DNA of 64,000 nucleotides from Chitinophaga sp. LS1 (GTDB lineage: Bacteria > Bacteroidota > Bacteroidia > Chitinophagales > Chitinophagaceae): the NCBI RefSeq assembly GCF_034274695.1, contig NZ_CP128362.1:2854501-2918500 (forward strand), given 5' to 3'. The notes beneath the pieces were generated by a model, which worked only from the letters and a program-made list of their open reading frames with translations, had not been told where the DNA came from and did not search any database. This document shows, one piece after another, positions 24,661 through 34,008 of this stretch. Made by a program: the position numbers and the translations under genes. Every line of letters starts with the position of its first letter. Within the stretch, counting starts at the first letter, position 1.

Positions 24661-25512
24661 CTATTCCGGGTCAGATAGGGATTTATCCCGTACACTTTCC
24701 CTGAAGGCGGCAGGTGTATAGCCTGTATGTTGCTTAAAAAAGCGGTTGAAATAAGAGACTTCGTTGAATTGTAAATGCCAGGCTATTTCCTTCACACTTT
24801 CTTCTGCATGCAGTAGTAAGCGTTTGGCTTCCAGTATTCTACGTTCTGTAATGAGGGACGATGCAGTCTGTCCCGAGTATTGTCGCACCACTTCATTCAG
24901 GTAGTCCACCGAAATGTGGAGCGCCTCGGCATACTGTGCGGGTTTGGTCCATTCCAGGTAATGAGCGGCTACCAGTTCCCGGTAGCGGGTAAGGAGCGAT
25001 TTATTGGCAGATGGTGCATCGGCAGTATGACGCTGTACCATGAGCAGGAGAATGGAGAGGTAATGCTGCAACAGGGGAATGGCCTGTGCCTTTTTTTCAT
25101 TGTATTCTCTGTACATCAGGCAGATGATCTGGTTCACTGCTTCCAGCTCATCGGTTGGCAGTGTCACAGGTCCCTGCAGAGTGACCGGGAGTGATAACAG
25201 AGGAAGAAAGTCCGCAGTGAATGCAATGCCCCATCCTGTTCCTGTTTGCTCCGGTTGGGCCAGATGTACCTGACCGGGAACGATGAGTCCTATTTGCCCT
25301 GCATTCAACGTAACCAGCTCCATATCGATCATATGTGCACTGATACCTTCCATCAATACAAACAGCATGTAGTAATTGTGCCGGTGCACATCTGCCAGGC
25401 TGGCCATTTCCCTATTGGTAGTGGTGGACATGATTTTGATGGCAAAAGAAGGCAGATCCGGGAACAATCCATCCAGACTTTGCGACGCTATAAATTGCTT
25501 TTTCCGAGGCAT
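24661..25512 (-). CDS. AraC-family transcriptional regulator
   Basis: 283 residues from the ATG at 25512; an in-frame TTG at 25560 would add 16 residues unlike the family. N-terminal cupin-like sensor domain (VHRHNYYMLFVLMEG is the usual HxHxxY-type opening) and a C-terminal double HTH (about 180-275; HISVDYLNEVVRQYSGQTAS, EIAWHLQFNEVSYFNRFFKQ). First gene of the putative operon with the small protein and the SIP flavoprotein. Confidence 0.92.
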   Translation of the reverse strand: MPRKKQFIASQSLDGLFPDLPSFAIKIMSTTTNREMASLADVHRHNYYMLFVLMEGISAHMIDMELVTLNAGQIGLIVPGQVHLAQPEQTGTGWGIAFTADFLPLLSLPVTLQGPVTLPTDELEAVNQIICLMYREYNEKKAQAIPLLQHYLSILLLMVQRHTADAPSANKSLLTRYRELVAAHYLEWTKPAQYAEALHISVDYLNEVVRQYSGQTASSLITERRILEAKRLLLHAEESVKEIAWHLQFNEVSYFNRFFKQHTGYTPAAFRESVRDKSLSDPE

Positions 25513-25646
25513 ATCATAAAGGTAGACGAACGGGGTGGGAGAAAATTGTAGAATTAACAAAAAAGTTATTTAGCCCTATTGTTTATTAATTATATATTGA
25601 ATAAATTTATATACCCTATGACTTCCAAACTATTATTAAAAAACCT

Positions 25647-25889
25647 ATGACCATGAATTGGATTGAAGAGTTAAATGTGATCTACCAAAAGCTAGGCGCT
25701 GTTGGTTTTGAAGAAGTAAAAAAAGAGATCTTAAAAGCCCAGATGAGCGGGCATAACGGAGAAACCTACTACCTTGTTCTCCAGCAGTTAATCATGATTA
25801 AGAAGGATAGAGTACAGATCTACGAACTGATCAAAGGTGAAGTAGAGAATATTATCCACTTCAGCAAGCACATGATTCACCTGAATTAA
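25647..25889 (+). CDS. small hypothetical protein
   Basis: 80 residues (a second Met at residue 3), predicted mostly helical and charged, no signal peptide, no family recognised. Preceded by a very AT-rich region (25560-25640) fit for a promoter. Its stop codon overlaps the last codon of the convergent sigma-TPR gene by 4 bp. Coding potential is moderate: clean frame, ordinary codon use, helical pattern. Confidence 0.6.
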   Translation: MTMNWIEELNVIYQKLGAVGFEEVKKEILKAQMSGHNGETYYLVLQQLIMIKKDRVQIYELIKGEVENIIHFSKHMIHLN

Positions 25890-26866
25890 TTTCTGTCAGC
25901 CAGTTCCTCTTTTAAGCTTTGCGCTTTGAAATAAATGGGTGCACTATCCGGTATTTTCAGCAACCATTCAAGGCAAAGTTGTTTATTGCCCTCTTTCAGA
26001 TAGCTCAGGGCTATATAGAATGCGGCGTTATACTGGTAGGGTGAAGTCCCCGCAAATACGATCCCCAGATCCTTCCGGGCCCTGTTCAGTTCTCCCAGTT
26101 CAAGCAGGCTGACTCCTTTGTAATAGCGCGCCGGGGCGTGCGAGGAATCCTTTGCCAATAGCTGATCCAATAGCTGGATGGTATGGGTGAAATGACCGTG
26201 GTTAAAACTCATGGCTGCTTCGTGCAGAAGGAGGGCGGTATCGGCTTCCTGGCCTTCCCTGTGTATATGCTCCATCTCTGTACCGGAAAACTGTCTGTAT
26301 ACATCCTTGTGCCAGGGGCTCAGGAACAGCAGACCGGCCAGACCGGCGGCTATAATAGCGGTGACGATGACGTAGATACTGATCTTTGTATTTGGGTTGC
26401 CTTTGGTATGAAACCAGCGTTCCCGCTGATCAGCGAGCATCTCTTCCAGTTCTTCGCGTGTATTGTCATTGTCCTGGATGTTTCCCGACCAGGCCAGTGC
26501 TTCCTCCACGTATTTCATATGCACAGCATCCAACCCTGGGGAAGGCGCTACCGGATGGAAAGAAGACCCCTTGTTGGGCGTTTTTTCCATCAGTTCCTGT
26601 TTCCACTTTAGCTGGCAGGCATATAAAAAGAATGGCTCGAAATGATTAGTGAGCAAAAGTTTGTGATGACGGGCGTAGTTGTATATGGCCAGTAACACCT
26701 CTTCAAATACGTTGGCTGCTTCCTTTATATTACCTCCCCAACCAATTACCATGTGCTTTACCTTTCGGGAATAGCGCTTGTAAATGGCATCTACAATAGC
26801 AGGGGAGCTGTCCAGCAAACCATCTATATATTCGTCGTCATTATTTATAATCCGGCTGGATACCAT
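25886..26866 (-). CDS. sigma-region-2-like domain fused to membrane helix and TPR repeats
   Basis: 326 residues. Residues about 10-92 resemble sigma-70 region 2 of divergent Bacteroidetes ECF factors (DDEYIDGLL, VDAIYKRYSRKVKHMV, EAANVFEEVLLAIYN, FFLYACQLKWKQEL). No region 4 follows. Instead comes a linker with an acidic helix (about 117-150), one transmembrane helix (about 162-183) and TPR-like repeats (about 205-320; HAPARYYKGVSLLELGELNR, YNAAFYIALSYLKEGNK). Positive charges before the helix suggest a cytoplasmic N-terminus and periplasmic TPRs. Function is unknown; see findings. Confidence 0.75.
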   Translation of the reverse strand: MVSSRIINNDDEYIDGLLDSSPAIVDAIYKRYSRKVKHMVIGWGGNIKEAANVFEEVLLAIYNYARHHKLLLTNHFEPFFLYACQLKWKQELMEKTPNKGSSFHPVAPSPGLDAVHMKYVEEALAWSGNIQDNDNTREELEEMLADQRERWFHTKGNPNTKISIYVIVTAIIAAGLAGLLFLSPWHKDVYRQFSGTEMEHIHREGQEADTALLLHEAAMSFNHGHFTHTIQLLDQLLAKDSSHAPARYYKGVSLLELGELNRARKDLGIVFAGTSPYQYNAAFYIALSYLKEGNKQLCLEWLLKIPDSAPIYFKAQSLKEELADRN

Positions 26867-27110
26867 AAAATCTTTCCTATGGGATAAAATTAAAAGTAAT
26901 CAAGGTCAATAGACAAAAATATCTATTACAATGGTTATGCCGGATTTAAAAAATGTTGAATATAAAGGATGAGCGGTTTATTATGCTGTGTCTTATTAAT
27001 GCATATCGTGTTATTTGTGTATCTTTTATAGAGAACTGAGCATTTGGGTGCCATTTCTCTGCATTGTTGCGTCTGGTCATCAAAAATTCCCGTATCTGGA
27101 AAAAATTCCA

Positions 27111-27587
27111 TCAGGCAAGTTCAGGATGAAGTGAAAAGAGGAGTTTACCGAGGACCTGCCTGAGGGCAGCCGCATCTGAGTCTCCGATGATGGCTGTATA
27201 TTCAGCCTGTATTTCTTCGAAGGTTTCAAATGCGGCTATCAGCAGTTTCTTGCCATTATCAGTCAGTGATATGAGAATGGCCCTGTTGTCGACGGCATGT
27301 TTCGTAGTAGAAATATATCCTTCTGATTCCAGGTACTTGACCACTTTGCTCATCGCCTGTTTGGTGATTCTTGCTTTCTTGGCCAGTTCATTGTTTATAA
27401 TACCTTCTGGTTGAATATTGATAAATACTACCAGATCTCCCAGCTTAAAATTGTTATATCCTTTCTGTTGTAACTTTTCTACTATTCTACAGTCCATGTC
27501 CTTTTTCAACAATCCCAATAGTCTGGTCAGACTTCGTTTCCGTTGTGCCAGATGCAGCGCTACCTGCTCATCCAGTGAACTGTTCAT
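27111..27587 (-). CDS. MarR-family transcriptional regulator
   Basis: 158 residues. Winged-helix MarR fold: recognition helix region ARITKQAMSKVVKYLESEGY, wing with HAVDNRAILISLTDNGKKLL. Sits downstream of the uxuA gene on the same strand, with a 121-bp gap, so could regulate the hexuronate genes, but no palindromic operator stands out near it. Confidence 0.9.
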   Translation of the reverse strand: MNSSLDEQVALHLAQRKRSLTRLLGLLKKDMDCRIVEKLQQKGYNNFKLGDLVVFINIQPEGIINNELAKKARITKQAMSKVVKYLESEGYISTTKHAVDNRAILISLTDNGKKLLIAAFETFEEIQAEYTAIIGDSDAAALRQVLGKLLFSLHPELA

Positions 27588-27708
27588 TAGCTGTTTGTTT
27601 TCAGGGGTGTTACTTATTGGTTCAGCCGGTTACTATCCAGCTGCGTATGCGTTCGTTTCTAATCCCAACCTTATATAATTGCCAGCGTACGGCAGAAGGT
27701 GTTTGCTT

Positions 27709-28890
27709 TCATTTATTGAAGACTGAACGTGCAATACCCATTTCCAATCCCCGTAGTTCGGCAAGGCCCCGCAGTCGCCCAATCGCACTATAACCCGGAT
27801 TGGTGTGTTTCTGCAGGTCATCCAGCATCTGGTGACCATGATCCGGTCGCATTGGGATGCTCACATTGCGCTTATGCATTACGGCGAGGATATTCCTGAC
27901 CACTGCATACATATCCACATCGCCTTCGAGGTGATTGGCTTCATGGAAGTTGCCAATGCTGTCACGCTGTGTGCTGCGGAGGTGAATGAAATGAATATGT
28001 TCTCCCAGTCTTTCCACCATGCCTGGCAGGTCATTGTCTGCACGTACACCGTAAGAACCGGTGCAGAAACAGAGACCATTCGCCGCGTAAGGGGCTGCCT
28101 GCAGCAGTTCGCGTGCATCCTGTTCGGTGCTCACTATACGGGGCAGACCTAAAATAGGGAAGGGAGGATCGTCCGGATGGATGGCCAGTTTGATTCCTAC
28201 TTCTTCTGCAACTGGTGCTATCTGTTGTAAGAAATAGAACAGGTGCAGCTTCAGCTGAGTAGCATCGATGCCTTTATATTTATCCAGGGCTTCCTGGAAT
28301 TGCTGTAAAGAAAAACTTTCTTCAGAACCAGGTAAACCGGCTATGATGTTGCGTTGCAGCAGGGTCTTTTCTGCATCGGTCATACTATCAAAGCGCTCCT
28401 TAGCCATCGAGATGTCAGCAGGATCGTAATCATTCTCAGCTCCGGGACGTTGCAGCATGAAGAGATCGAAGGCCATGAAGGCTGCTTTTTCAAACCTTAA
28501 TGCTTTAGAACCATCTTCCACGGTATAAGCAAGGTCAGTACGTGTCCAGTCCAGCACTGGCATAAAATTGTAGGTAACTACATAAATGCCACATTCTGCC
28601 AGATTACGCAACGACTGTTGGTAATGCTGGATGTATGTTTTGAAATCGCCACTTTGTGTTTTTATATCTTCATGTACAGGCACACTTTCTACTACGGACC
28701 AGGTCAGACCTGCCGCTTCGATGAGCGCTTTCCTTTCCAGGATCTCTTCTTTAGCCCATACTTCGCCATTTGGAACGTGGTGCAATGCCGTTACTATTCC
28801 GGTGGCCCCGGCTTGTTTGATATCAGCCAGGCTCACCGGGTCTTTCGGCCCGAACCAACGCCATGTCTGTTCCATTCTTAACATACGCAT
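27709..28890 (-). CDS. uxuA: mannonate dehydratase
   Basis: 393 residues; the ATG at 28875 (MEQTWRWFG) aligns with the Escherichia coli start, so the first five residues may not be used. Dehydrates D-mannonate to 2-keto-3-deoxygluconate in glucuronate breakdown. Strong family blocks: [87 protein letters not shown]. The gene lies downstream of glycerate kinase on the same strand (70 bp gap). Confidence 0.97.
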   Translation of the reverse strand: MRMLRMEQTWRWFGPKDPVSLADIKQAGATGIVTALHHVPNGEVWAKEEILERKALIEAAGLTWSVVESVPVHEDIKTQSGDFKTYIQHYQQSLRNLAECGIYVVTYNFMPVLDWTRTDLAYTVEDGSKALRFEKAAFMAFDLFMLQRPGAENDYDPADISMAKERFDSMTDAEKTLLQRNIIAGLPGSEESFSLQQFQEALDKYKGIDATQLKLHLFYFLQQIAPVAEEVGIKLAIHPDDPPFPILGLPRIVSTEQDARELLQAAPYAANGLCFCTGSYGVRADNDLPGMVERLGEHIHFIHLRSTQRDSIGNFHEANHLEGDVDMYAVVRNILAVMHKRNVSIPMRPDHGHQMLDDLQKHTNPGYSAIGRLRGLAELRGLEMGIARSVFNK

Positions 28891-28960
28891 ATACAGGTTT
28901 AAATGTCAAAAATAGGACTTCCAGCCATAATTAATAAAGAAGTAATGATGTTTTTATACA

Positions 28961-30247
28961 CTATACAAGAAGAATGATTATAATATCCATCACATTCGTC
29001 TGTGTAGGCCCGGTAATCAGCAGTCCGCCGGCCTTTTGAAAAAAAGGATACGCATCCTGTTTATCCAGATGTTCCTGAGCATTCTTACCGATTTGCATAA
29101 TCGCAGCATCGACAATGGCGCCCGCAGCATCTGTAGGACCATCAGTACCGTCGGTGCCTGCACTTAATAAAGTAATGCCTTCGGCTTCTCCCAGCGCAAT
29201 GCCTGCCGCCAGCGCGAGTTGCTGGTTGCGTCCACCCAGGCCGTTACCAGTTACGGTGACAGTGCTTTCACCACCAGCCAGCAGACAGGTGGGCCTCTTA
29301 CCCTTCCATTCTTTTGCCTGGGCAACCAGCGATTGTGCAATGGTGATTGCATCACCTGTCAATGTCGATGTGAGAATGTGTGTATCATATCCCAGTTGTG
29401 TGGCTGTGTGGACCGCAGCTTCCAGGGCTATACGGTTCGTGCCTGCGAGGAAAGTATAAGTGTGTGCAAAACGTGGATGCCCGGGTTTGGGCGTATCTGC
29501 TATTATTCCTGTGCAGCCTCTTTCCAGGTGTAAATAGATAGAAAGGGGCAGCAGCTCGGTGAGCTTGTATTTTTCCACCACCGCCATAGCATCTGCAAAT
29601 GTGGAAGGATCAGGTACGGTAGGTCCTGAACCGATTACATGGAGATCATCGCCCACTACATCACTGAGAACAATGGCGCAGAGTGCGGGTGTATTTGTGA
29701 GGAGTGCGAGTTGTCCGCCTTTTACACCGGAGAGGTGTTTGCGTATGGTATTCATTTCGTGAATATCTGCGCCGCTTTTTAGCAAAAGATCAAATACGGA
29801 TTGTACTTCCTGTAGCGTAACTCCGGGCGGATGATCTGCGAGTAGTGCAGATGCGCCACCGGATAACAGGAATAACACGATATCATCTGCCTGTACACCG
29901 GTGATCATTTCTGTCATTTGCAGTGTAGCAGCTACGCCATTTTCATCTGGAATAGGATGACCGGCTGTAGCAAGGGTGATATGTTGTAATGGTAATTCAT
30001 GTCCGTATTTGGTGATCACCATGCCCTGTAACTGACAGTCAGAGAGTGCTGTTTCTACAGCATGTGCCATGGCAGCAGCTGCTTTCCCTGCACCAAATAT
30101 CCATACAGGCCTGCCTGCGGTACGTGGAAATGATTTGCCGCAAATGGTGATGGTATCCGCATTATGTTGTATACATTGTTGTATTAACGTTGCCGGTTGT
30201 ACGGCATTGATCGCGGAATTAAAAATGGAAATTGCATCAGTATTCAT
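28961..30247 (-). CDS. glycerate 2-kinase (GckA/TtuD, MOFRL family)
   Basis: 428 residues. N-terminal DUF4147 domain (GRPVWIFGAGKAAAAMA, TAGHPIPDENG, FLLSGGASALL, NTIRKHLSGVKGGQLA) and C-terminal MOFRL domain (GGESTVTV, GGRNQQLALAAG, TDGTDGPTDAAGA). Phosphorylates glycerate to 2-phosphoglycerate. With uxuA it suggests hexuronate or sugar-acid catabolism. It is the upstream gene of the pair. Confidence 0.92.
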   Translation of the reverse strand: MNTDAISIFNSAINAVQPATLIQQCIQHNADTITICGKSFPRTAGRPVWIFGAGKAAAAMAHAVETALSDCQLQGMVITKYGHELPLQHITLATAGHPIPDENGVAATLQMTEMITGVQADDIVLFLLSGGASALLADHPPGVTLQEVQSVFDLLLKSGADIHEMNTIRKHLSGVKGGQLALLTNTPALCAIVLSDVVGDDLHVIGSGPTVPDPSTFADAMAVVEKYKLTELLPLSIYLHLERGCTGIIADTPKPGHPRFAHTYTFLAGTNRIALEAAVHTATQLGYDTHILTSTLTGDAITIAQSLVAQAKEWKGKRPTCLLAGGESTVTVTGNGLGGRNQQLALAAGIALGEAEGITLLSAGTDGTDGPTDAAGAIVDAAIMQIGKNAQEHLDKQDAYPFFQKAGGLLITGPTQTNVMDIIIILLV

Positions 30248-30250
30248 ATT

Positions 30251-30284
30251 GAAAAAAAATAAGGATGCTTCTGAGCATCCTTAT
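30251..30284 (-). terminator. terminator of the Spy-like gene (minus strand)
   Basis: 11-bp stem ATAAGGATGCT / AGCATCCTTAT, 4-nt loop, with eight A on the plus strand (30252-30259) giving the U-tract on the minus strand. It separates the Spy-like gene from glycerate kinase. Confidence 0.88.
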
Positions 30285-30315
30285 CCATTTTTATTTTGTT
30301 GGGTATTGTAAGTAA

Positions 30316-30753
30316 CTAGTTGTTGTGCTTCTGTTGTTTCTTATCCATACGTGCTTCCATCTGTTCTTTCTTCTTCATTTCCCAGTCGTTCCATTTCTTG
30401 TATTGCTCTGGTGTAAGTACTGATTTGAAGCGTTGGCTACGTTCTTCATTGAGTGCTTTCACCTGTTGCATTTTATCTTTCTTTGCAAGAGATGTATTAT
30501 TTTTGAGCGCATCCAGGCGACGGCTAATGTCAGTATTGATAGCATGAATATCTGCATCCTGCTTGTGCGTAAGATTCAAACGGCGATCGAGCTTAACACT
30601 CATTTTGTCTGCTTTTTCGTCAGCACTCCAGCGAACACGTTTACCTGTGCTGTCAACAGCATTTGTACGTTTATTCTGCGCCATACTATTTGCATGAACG
30701 CTTAAGAACAGGCACATCAGCAAACTACTTATGCAGATCATGTATTTTTTCAT
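30316..30753 (-). CDS. Spy/CpxP-like periplasmic protein (LTxxQ type)
   Basis: 145 residues. Signal peptide (MKKYMICISSLLMCLF to SMAQ), then a helical, highly charged mature part with the two LTxxQ-like elements LTHKQDADI and LTPEQYKKWNDWE. The C-terminus is Lys/Gln-rich. Resembles Spy/CpxP-type periplasmic chaperones and the DUF4890 group common in Bacteroidetes. Monocistronic with its own terminator. Confidence 0.8.
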   Translation of the reverse strand: MKKYMICISSLLMCLFLSVHANSMAQNKRTNAVDSTGKRVRWSADEKADKMSVKLDRRLNLTHKQDADIHAINTDISRRLDALKNNTSLAKKDKMQQVKALNEERSQRFKSVLTPEQYKKWNDWEMKKKEQMEARMDKKQQKHNN

Positions 30754-30991
30754 AAAAAGGAGATTGATTCGTCTTGTTAAATATAGTCATTTACCGCAAT
30801 ATTAATACCAATCATATAAAATATAGTGGGGACCAAAATTCATTTATTTATTTTAACAAATGAACAACATTATACACCGTCTATAGTAAGTGCCGATAAT
30901 AATCCGATACCAAATCTAAACCGCTAAAAACCAATAGAAAAAGATGATTAAAACCCGTATCTACCTTCCCTTAAAAAGGGAGGCCCGTACG

Positions 30992-33900
30992 ATGACCGGG
31001 AAAAGGCTGGCTGGCTTATGCCTGTTATTAGGCAGCCTGTTTGCCACTGGTCAGCTCAGGGCGCAACAGACGTTTCCTGTGAATGGTGTGGCTGATCCGA
31101 GAGAAGGCTGTTATGCCTTTACCAAAGCCACTATCGTTAAAAGTGCAGGGAATGTGTTAACCAATGCAACTTTAGTGATCCGGAATGGACGCATTGTCAG
31201 TGCAGGCACTGGCGCCATCCCTGCCGATGCAGTAGTGATCGATTGCGCCGGCAAGTTCATCTACCCTTCTTTTGTAGATGCCTACAGCGATTATGGGACA
31301 CAAGCGGTAAAGAAAAGTAATGTAAGCCGTCGTGATGATCCTCAGTTTATCTCTACTACCAAAGGGGCTTACGGCTGGAACCAGGCCATTAAAAGCGAAG
31401 TAAATGCAGCAGCAGTTTTCAGTACCGATGCTGCTACCGCTGCTACCCTGCGCGAAGCCGGTTTTGGTACCGTACTTACGCATCAGCAGGATGGTATTGC
31501 AAGAGGTACCGGCGTACTGGTAACATTGGCAGATGGCAGAGAAAACAAAGCCATCATTAAAGAAAAAGCAAGTACCCATTATTCATTTGACAAAGGGAGT
31601 TCTACTCAGAACTATCCCGGTTCACTGATGGGATCTATTGCCTTACTGCGCCAGACTTATCTCGATGCGCAGTGGTATCGCTCACGTCCTGAAAAAGAAG
31701 GTGTGAACCTGTCCTTACAGGCATGGAATGACAACCAGTCCCTGCCCCAGATCTTTGAAGTGAATGATAAATGGGATGCACTGAGAGCCGATAAGATCGG
31801 AGATGAGTTTGGCGTGCAATACATCATCAGGGCAAGTGGTAACGAGTACCAGCGCATACCTGAAATGATTGCTTCCAAAGCATCTTTCATCCTGCCTGTT
31901 TCTTTCCCGTTGCCAATAGATGTGGAAGATCCGGAAGATGCACGCTTTGTTGCACTTAGTGAAATGAAGCACTGGGAAATGGCCCCTTCAGAGCCTGCTG
32001 CTTTTGAAAAAGCAAACATTCCTTTCTGTATCACAGCCGATGGGCTGAAAGATGTGAAGCAGTTTTTAGCCAGTGTACGCAAAGCCATAGAATATGGTTT
32101 GACCGAACAGAAAGCACTGGATGCAGTGACACTCGCACCTGCTAAACTGCTGAAAGCAGAGGACCAGGTGGGTTCACTGGATGCCGGTAAACTGGCCAAC
32201 TTCCTTATTACATCAGGTAATATCTTCAATGAAAATACTGTCATTTATCAGAACTGGGTACAGGGTAAGAAATACAGTATCAAAGACGATAACTGGAAAG
32301 ATGTAAGAGGTACCTATACCCTGACTGTTACCCCAGGCAATGCTACCTATACCGTGCTGGTAAAAGGTACTCCCAGTGCACCAGCGTTATCCTTATTATC
32401 CACTGATACCGTCGGTGGTTCACTCGGCTTTACCGGCGACCTGGTAAAAGTAGCGTTCCCTGTGAAGAAAGGCAGTGCACAACTACGCCTCACCGGTATT
32501 ACAGATGGCAATGGATGGAGTGGTACTGGTGTGGATACCAGTGGTAATAACATTCACTGGCAGGCAGTATTGAAAGCGCCATTTGCGGGTACTGATTCGA
32601 TGAAAGCAAAACCACAACCATTCATTGGCAATAACTATTTTCCATTCAATGGATATGGTTGGGAAACAATACCTGCACAGCAGGATATCCTTATCAAAAA
32701 CGCTACTGTATGGACGAATGAACAGGATGGTAAACTGGAAAATACAGACGTGCTGATTCGCAATGGTAAGATTGCACAGATCGGTAAGAACCTTGTTGCC
32801 GGTAGCGCTAAGGTGATAGATGGTACAGGCAAACACCTGACAGCAGGTATCATTGATGAGCACTCTCACATCGCCATTTCAAGAGGTGTGAATGAAGGTA
32901 CACAATCAGTTACTGCAGAAGTACGTATTGCTGATGTAGTCAATCCTGATGATGTGAACATCTATCGTCAGCTGAGTGGTGGTGTGACAGCATCTCACCT
33001 GTTGCACGGTTCTGCGAATACCATCGGTGGTCAGTCACAATTGATCAAACTGCGTTGGGGCGCAGACGCCGAAGCGTTGAAATTTGCGGGTGCTGATCCA
33101 TTCATCAAGTTTGCACTGGGCGAAAACGTGAAGCAATCCAACTGGGGAGATAGACAAAGAGAGCGTTTCCCACAAACCCGTATGGGGGTAGAACAGTTAC
33201 TGACGGATGCATTTACCCGCGCACTGGATTATGAAAAACTGGGTGCGGACAAGCGCAAAGATCTGGAACTGGAAACCCTGTTAGAGATCATCCACAGCAA
33301 GCGTTTCGTAACCTGCCACTCTTATGTACAGAGCGAAATTAATATGTTGATGCATGTGGCGGATACTTTCCATTTCCATATCAACACCTTTACACATATT
33401 CTGGAAGGCTATAAGGTAGCTGACAAGATGAAGGCACATGGCGCCGGAGCAGGCACCTTTGCCGACTGGTGGGCGTATAAGATGGAAGTACAGGATGCGA
33501 TCCCTTACAATGCAACCATCATGCAACGTGTAGGTCTCACCGTAGCTATCAACTCAGACGATGCTGAAATGGCCCGCCGTCTGAACCAGGAAGCCGCCAA
33601 GAGCATCAAGTATGGTGATATGACCGAGGAGGAAGCCCTGAAACTGGTGACCCTGAATCCTGCCAAACTGCTGCACGTAGCAGATAAAACAGGTAGTATC
33701 AAGGCGGGTAAAGATGCTGACCTCGTACTGTGGAACGATGACCCACTGAGCATTTATGCAAAAGCAGATAAGACCATCGTGGATGGTATTGTATACTTCG
33801 ACAGGGAGAAAGACAAAGCACTCCGTCAGCGCATCAGTTCAGAGCGTAACCGCCTGATCCGCAAAATGCTGGCAGAGAAGAAAAAAGGAACGCCTACACA

Positions 33901-33997
33901 GAAAGCGGCTCCTGCTGAAGAAGAGAACTATCATTGCGAAGACCTGCAGGCAGGTCACCAGCATAGTTTGTTGGGTGATGAAAATGGTAACAATTAA
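30992..33997 (+). CDS. secreted double amidohydrolase-domain protein
   Basis: 1001 residues from the ATG at 30992, chosen because AAGGGAGG precedes it and a normal signal peptide (MTGKRLAG to QLRAQ) follows; ATG 30944 would add 16 residues. Two amidohydrolase-fold halves: the first has FVDAYSDYG where HxH should be, so it is probably non-catalytic; the second keeps HxH in IDEHSHIAISRG, later His residues (CHSYVQ, HINTFTHIL) and the Asp in INSDDAEM. Both halves end with the family block LNPAKLL...GSIKAGKDADLVLW or its equivalent. Likely a periplasmic metal-dependent hydrolase of unknown substrate. Next gene starts 11 bp downstream. Confidence 0.85.
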   Translation: MTGKRLAGLCLLLGSLFATGQLRAQQTFPVNGVADPREGCYAFTKATIVKSAGNVLTNATLVIRNGRIVSAGTGAIPADAVVIDCAGKFIYPSFVDAYSDYGTQAVKKSNVSRRDDPQFISTTKGAYGWNQAIKSEVNAAAVFSTDAATAATLREAGFGTVLTHQQDGIARGTGVLVTLADGRENKAIIKEKASTHYSFDKGSSTQNYPGSLMGSIALLRQTYLDAQWYRSRPEKEGVNLSLQAWNDNQSLPQIFEVNDKWDALRADKIGDEFGVQYIIRASGNEYQRIPEMIASKASFILPVSFPLPIDVEDPEDARFVALSEMKHWEMAPSEPAAFEKANIPFCITADGLKDVKQFLASVRKAIEYGLTEQKALDAVTLAPAKLLKAEDQVGSLDAGKLANFLITSGNIFNENTVIYQNWVQGKKYSIKDDNWKDVRGTYTLTVTPGNATYTVLVKGTPSAPALSLLSTDTVGGSLGFTGDLVKVAFPVKKGSAQLRLTGITDGNGWSGTGVDTSGNNIHWQAVLKAPFAGTDSMKAKPQPFIGNNYFPFNGYGWETIPAQQDILIKNATVWTNEQDGKLENTDVLIRNGKIAQIGKNLVAGSAKVIDGTGKHLTAGIIDEHSHIAISRGVNEGTQSVTAEVRIADVVNPDDVNIYRQLSGGVTASHLLHGSANTIGGQSQLIKLRWGADAEALKFAGADPFIKFALGENVKQSNWGDRQRERFPQTRMGVEQLLTDAFTRALDYEKLGADKRKDLELETLLEIIHSKRFVTCHSYVQSEINMLMHVADTFHFHINTFTHILEGYKVADKMKAHGAGAGTFADWWAYKMEVQDAIPYNATIMQRVGLTVAINSDDAEMARRLNQEAAKSIKYGDMTEEEALKLVTLNPAKLLHVADKTGSIKAGKDADLVLWNDDPLSIYAKADKTIVDGIVYFDREKDKALRQRISSERNRLIRKMLAEKKKGTPTQKAAPAEEENYHCEDLQAGHQHSLLGDENGNN

Positions 33998-34008
33998 AAC
34001 ATTGATGG

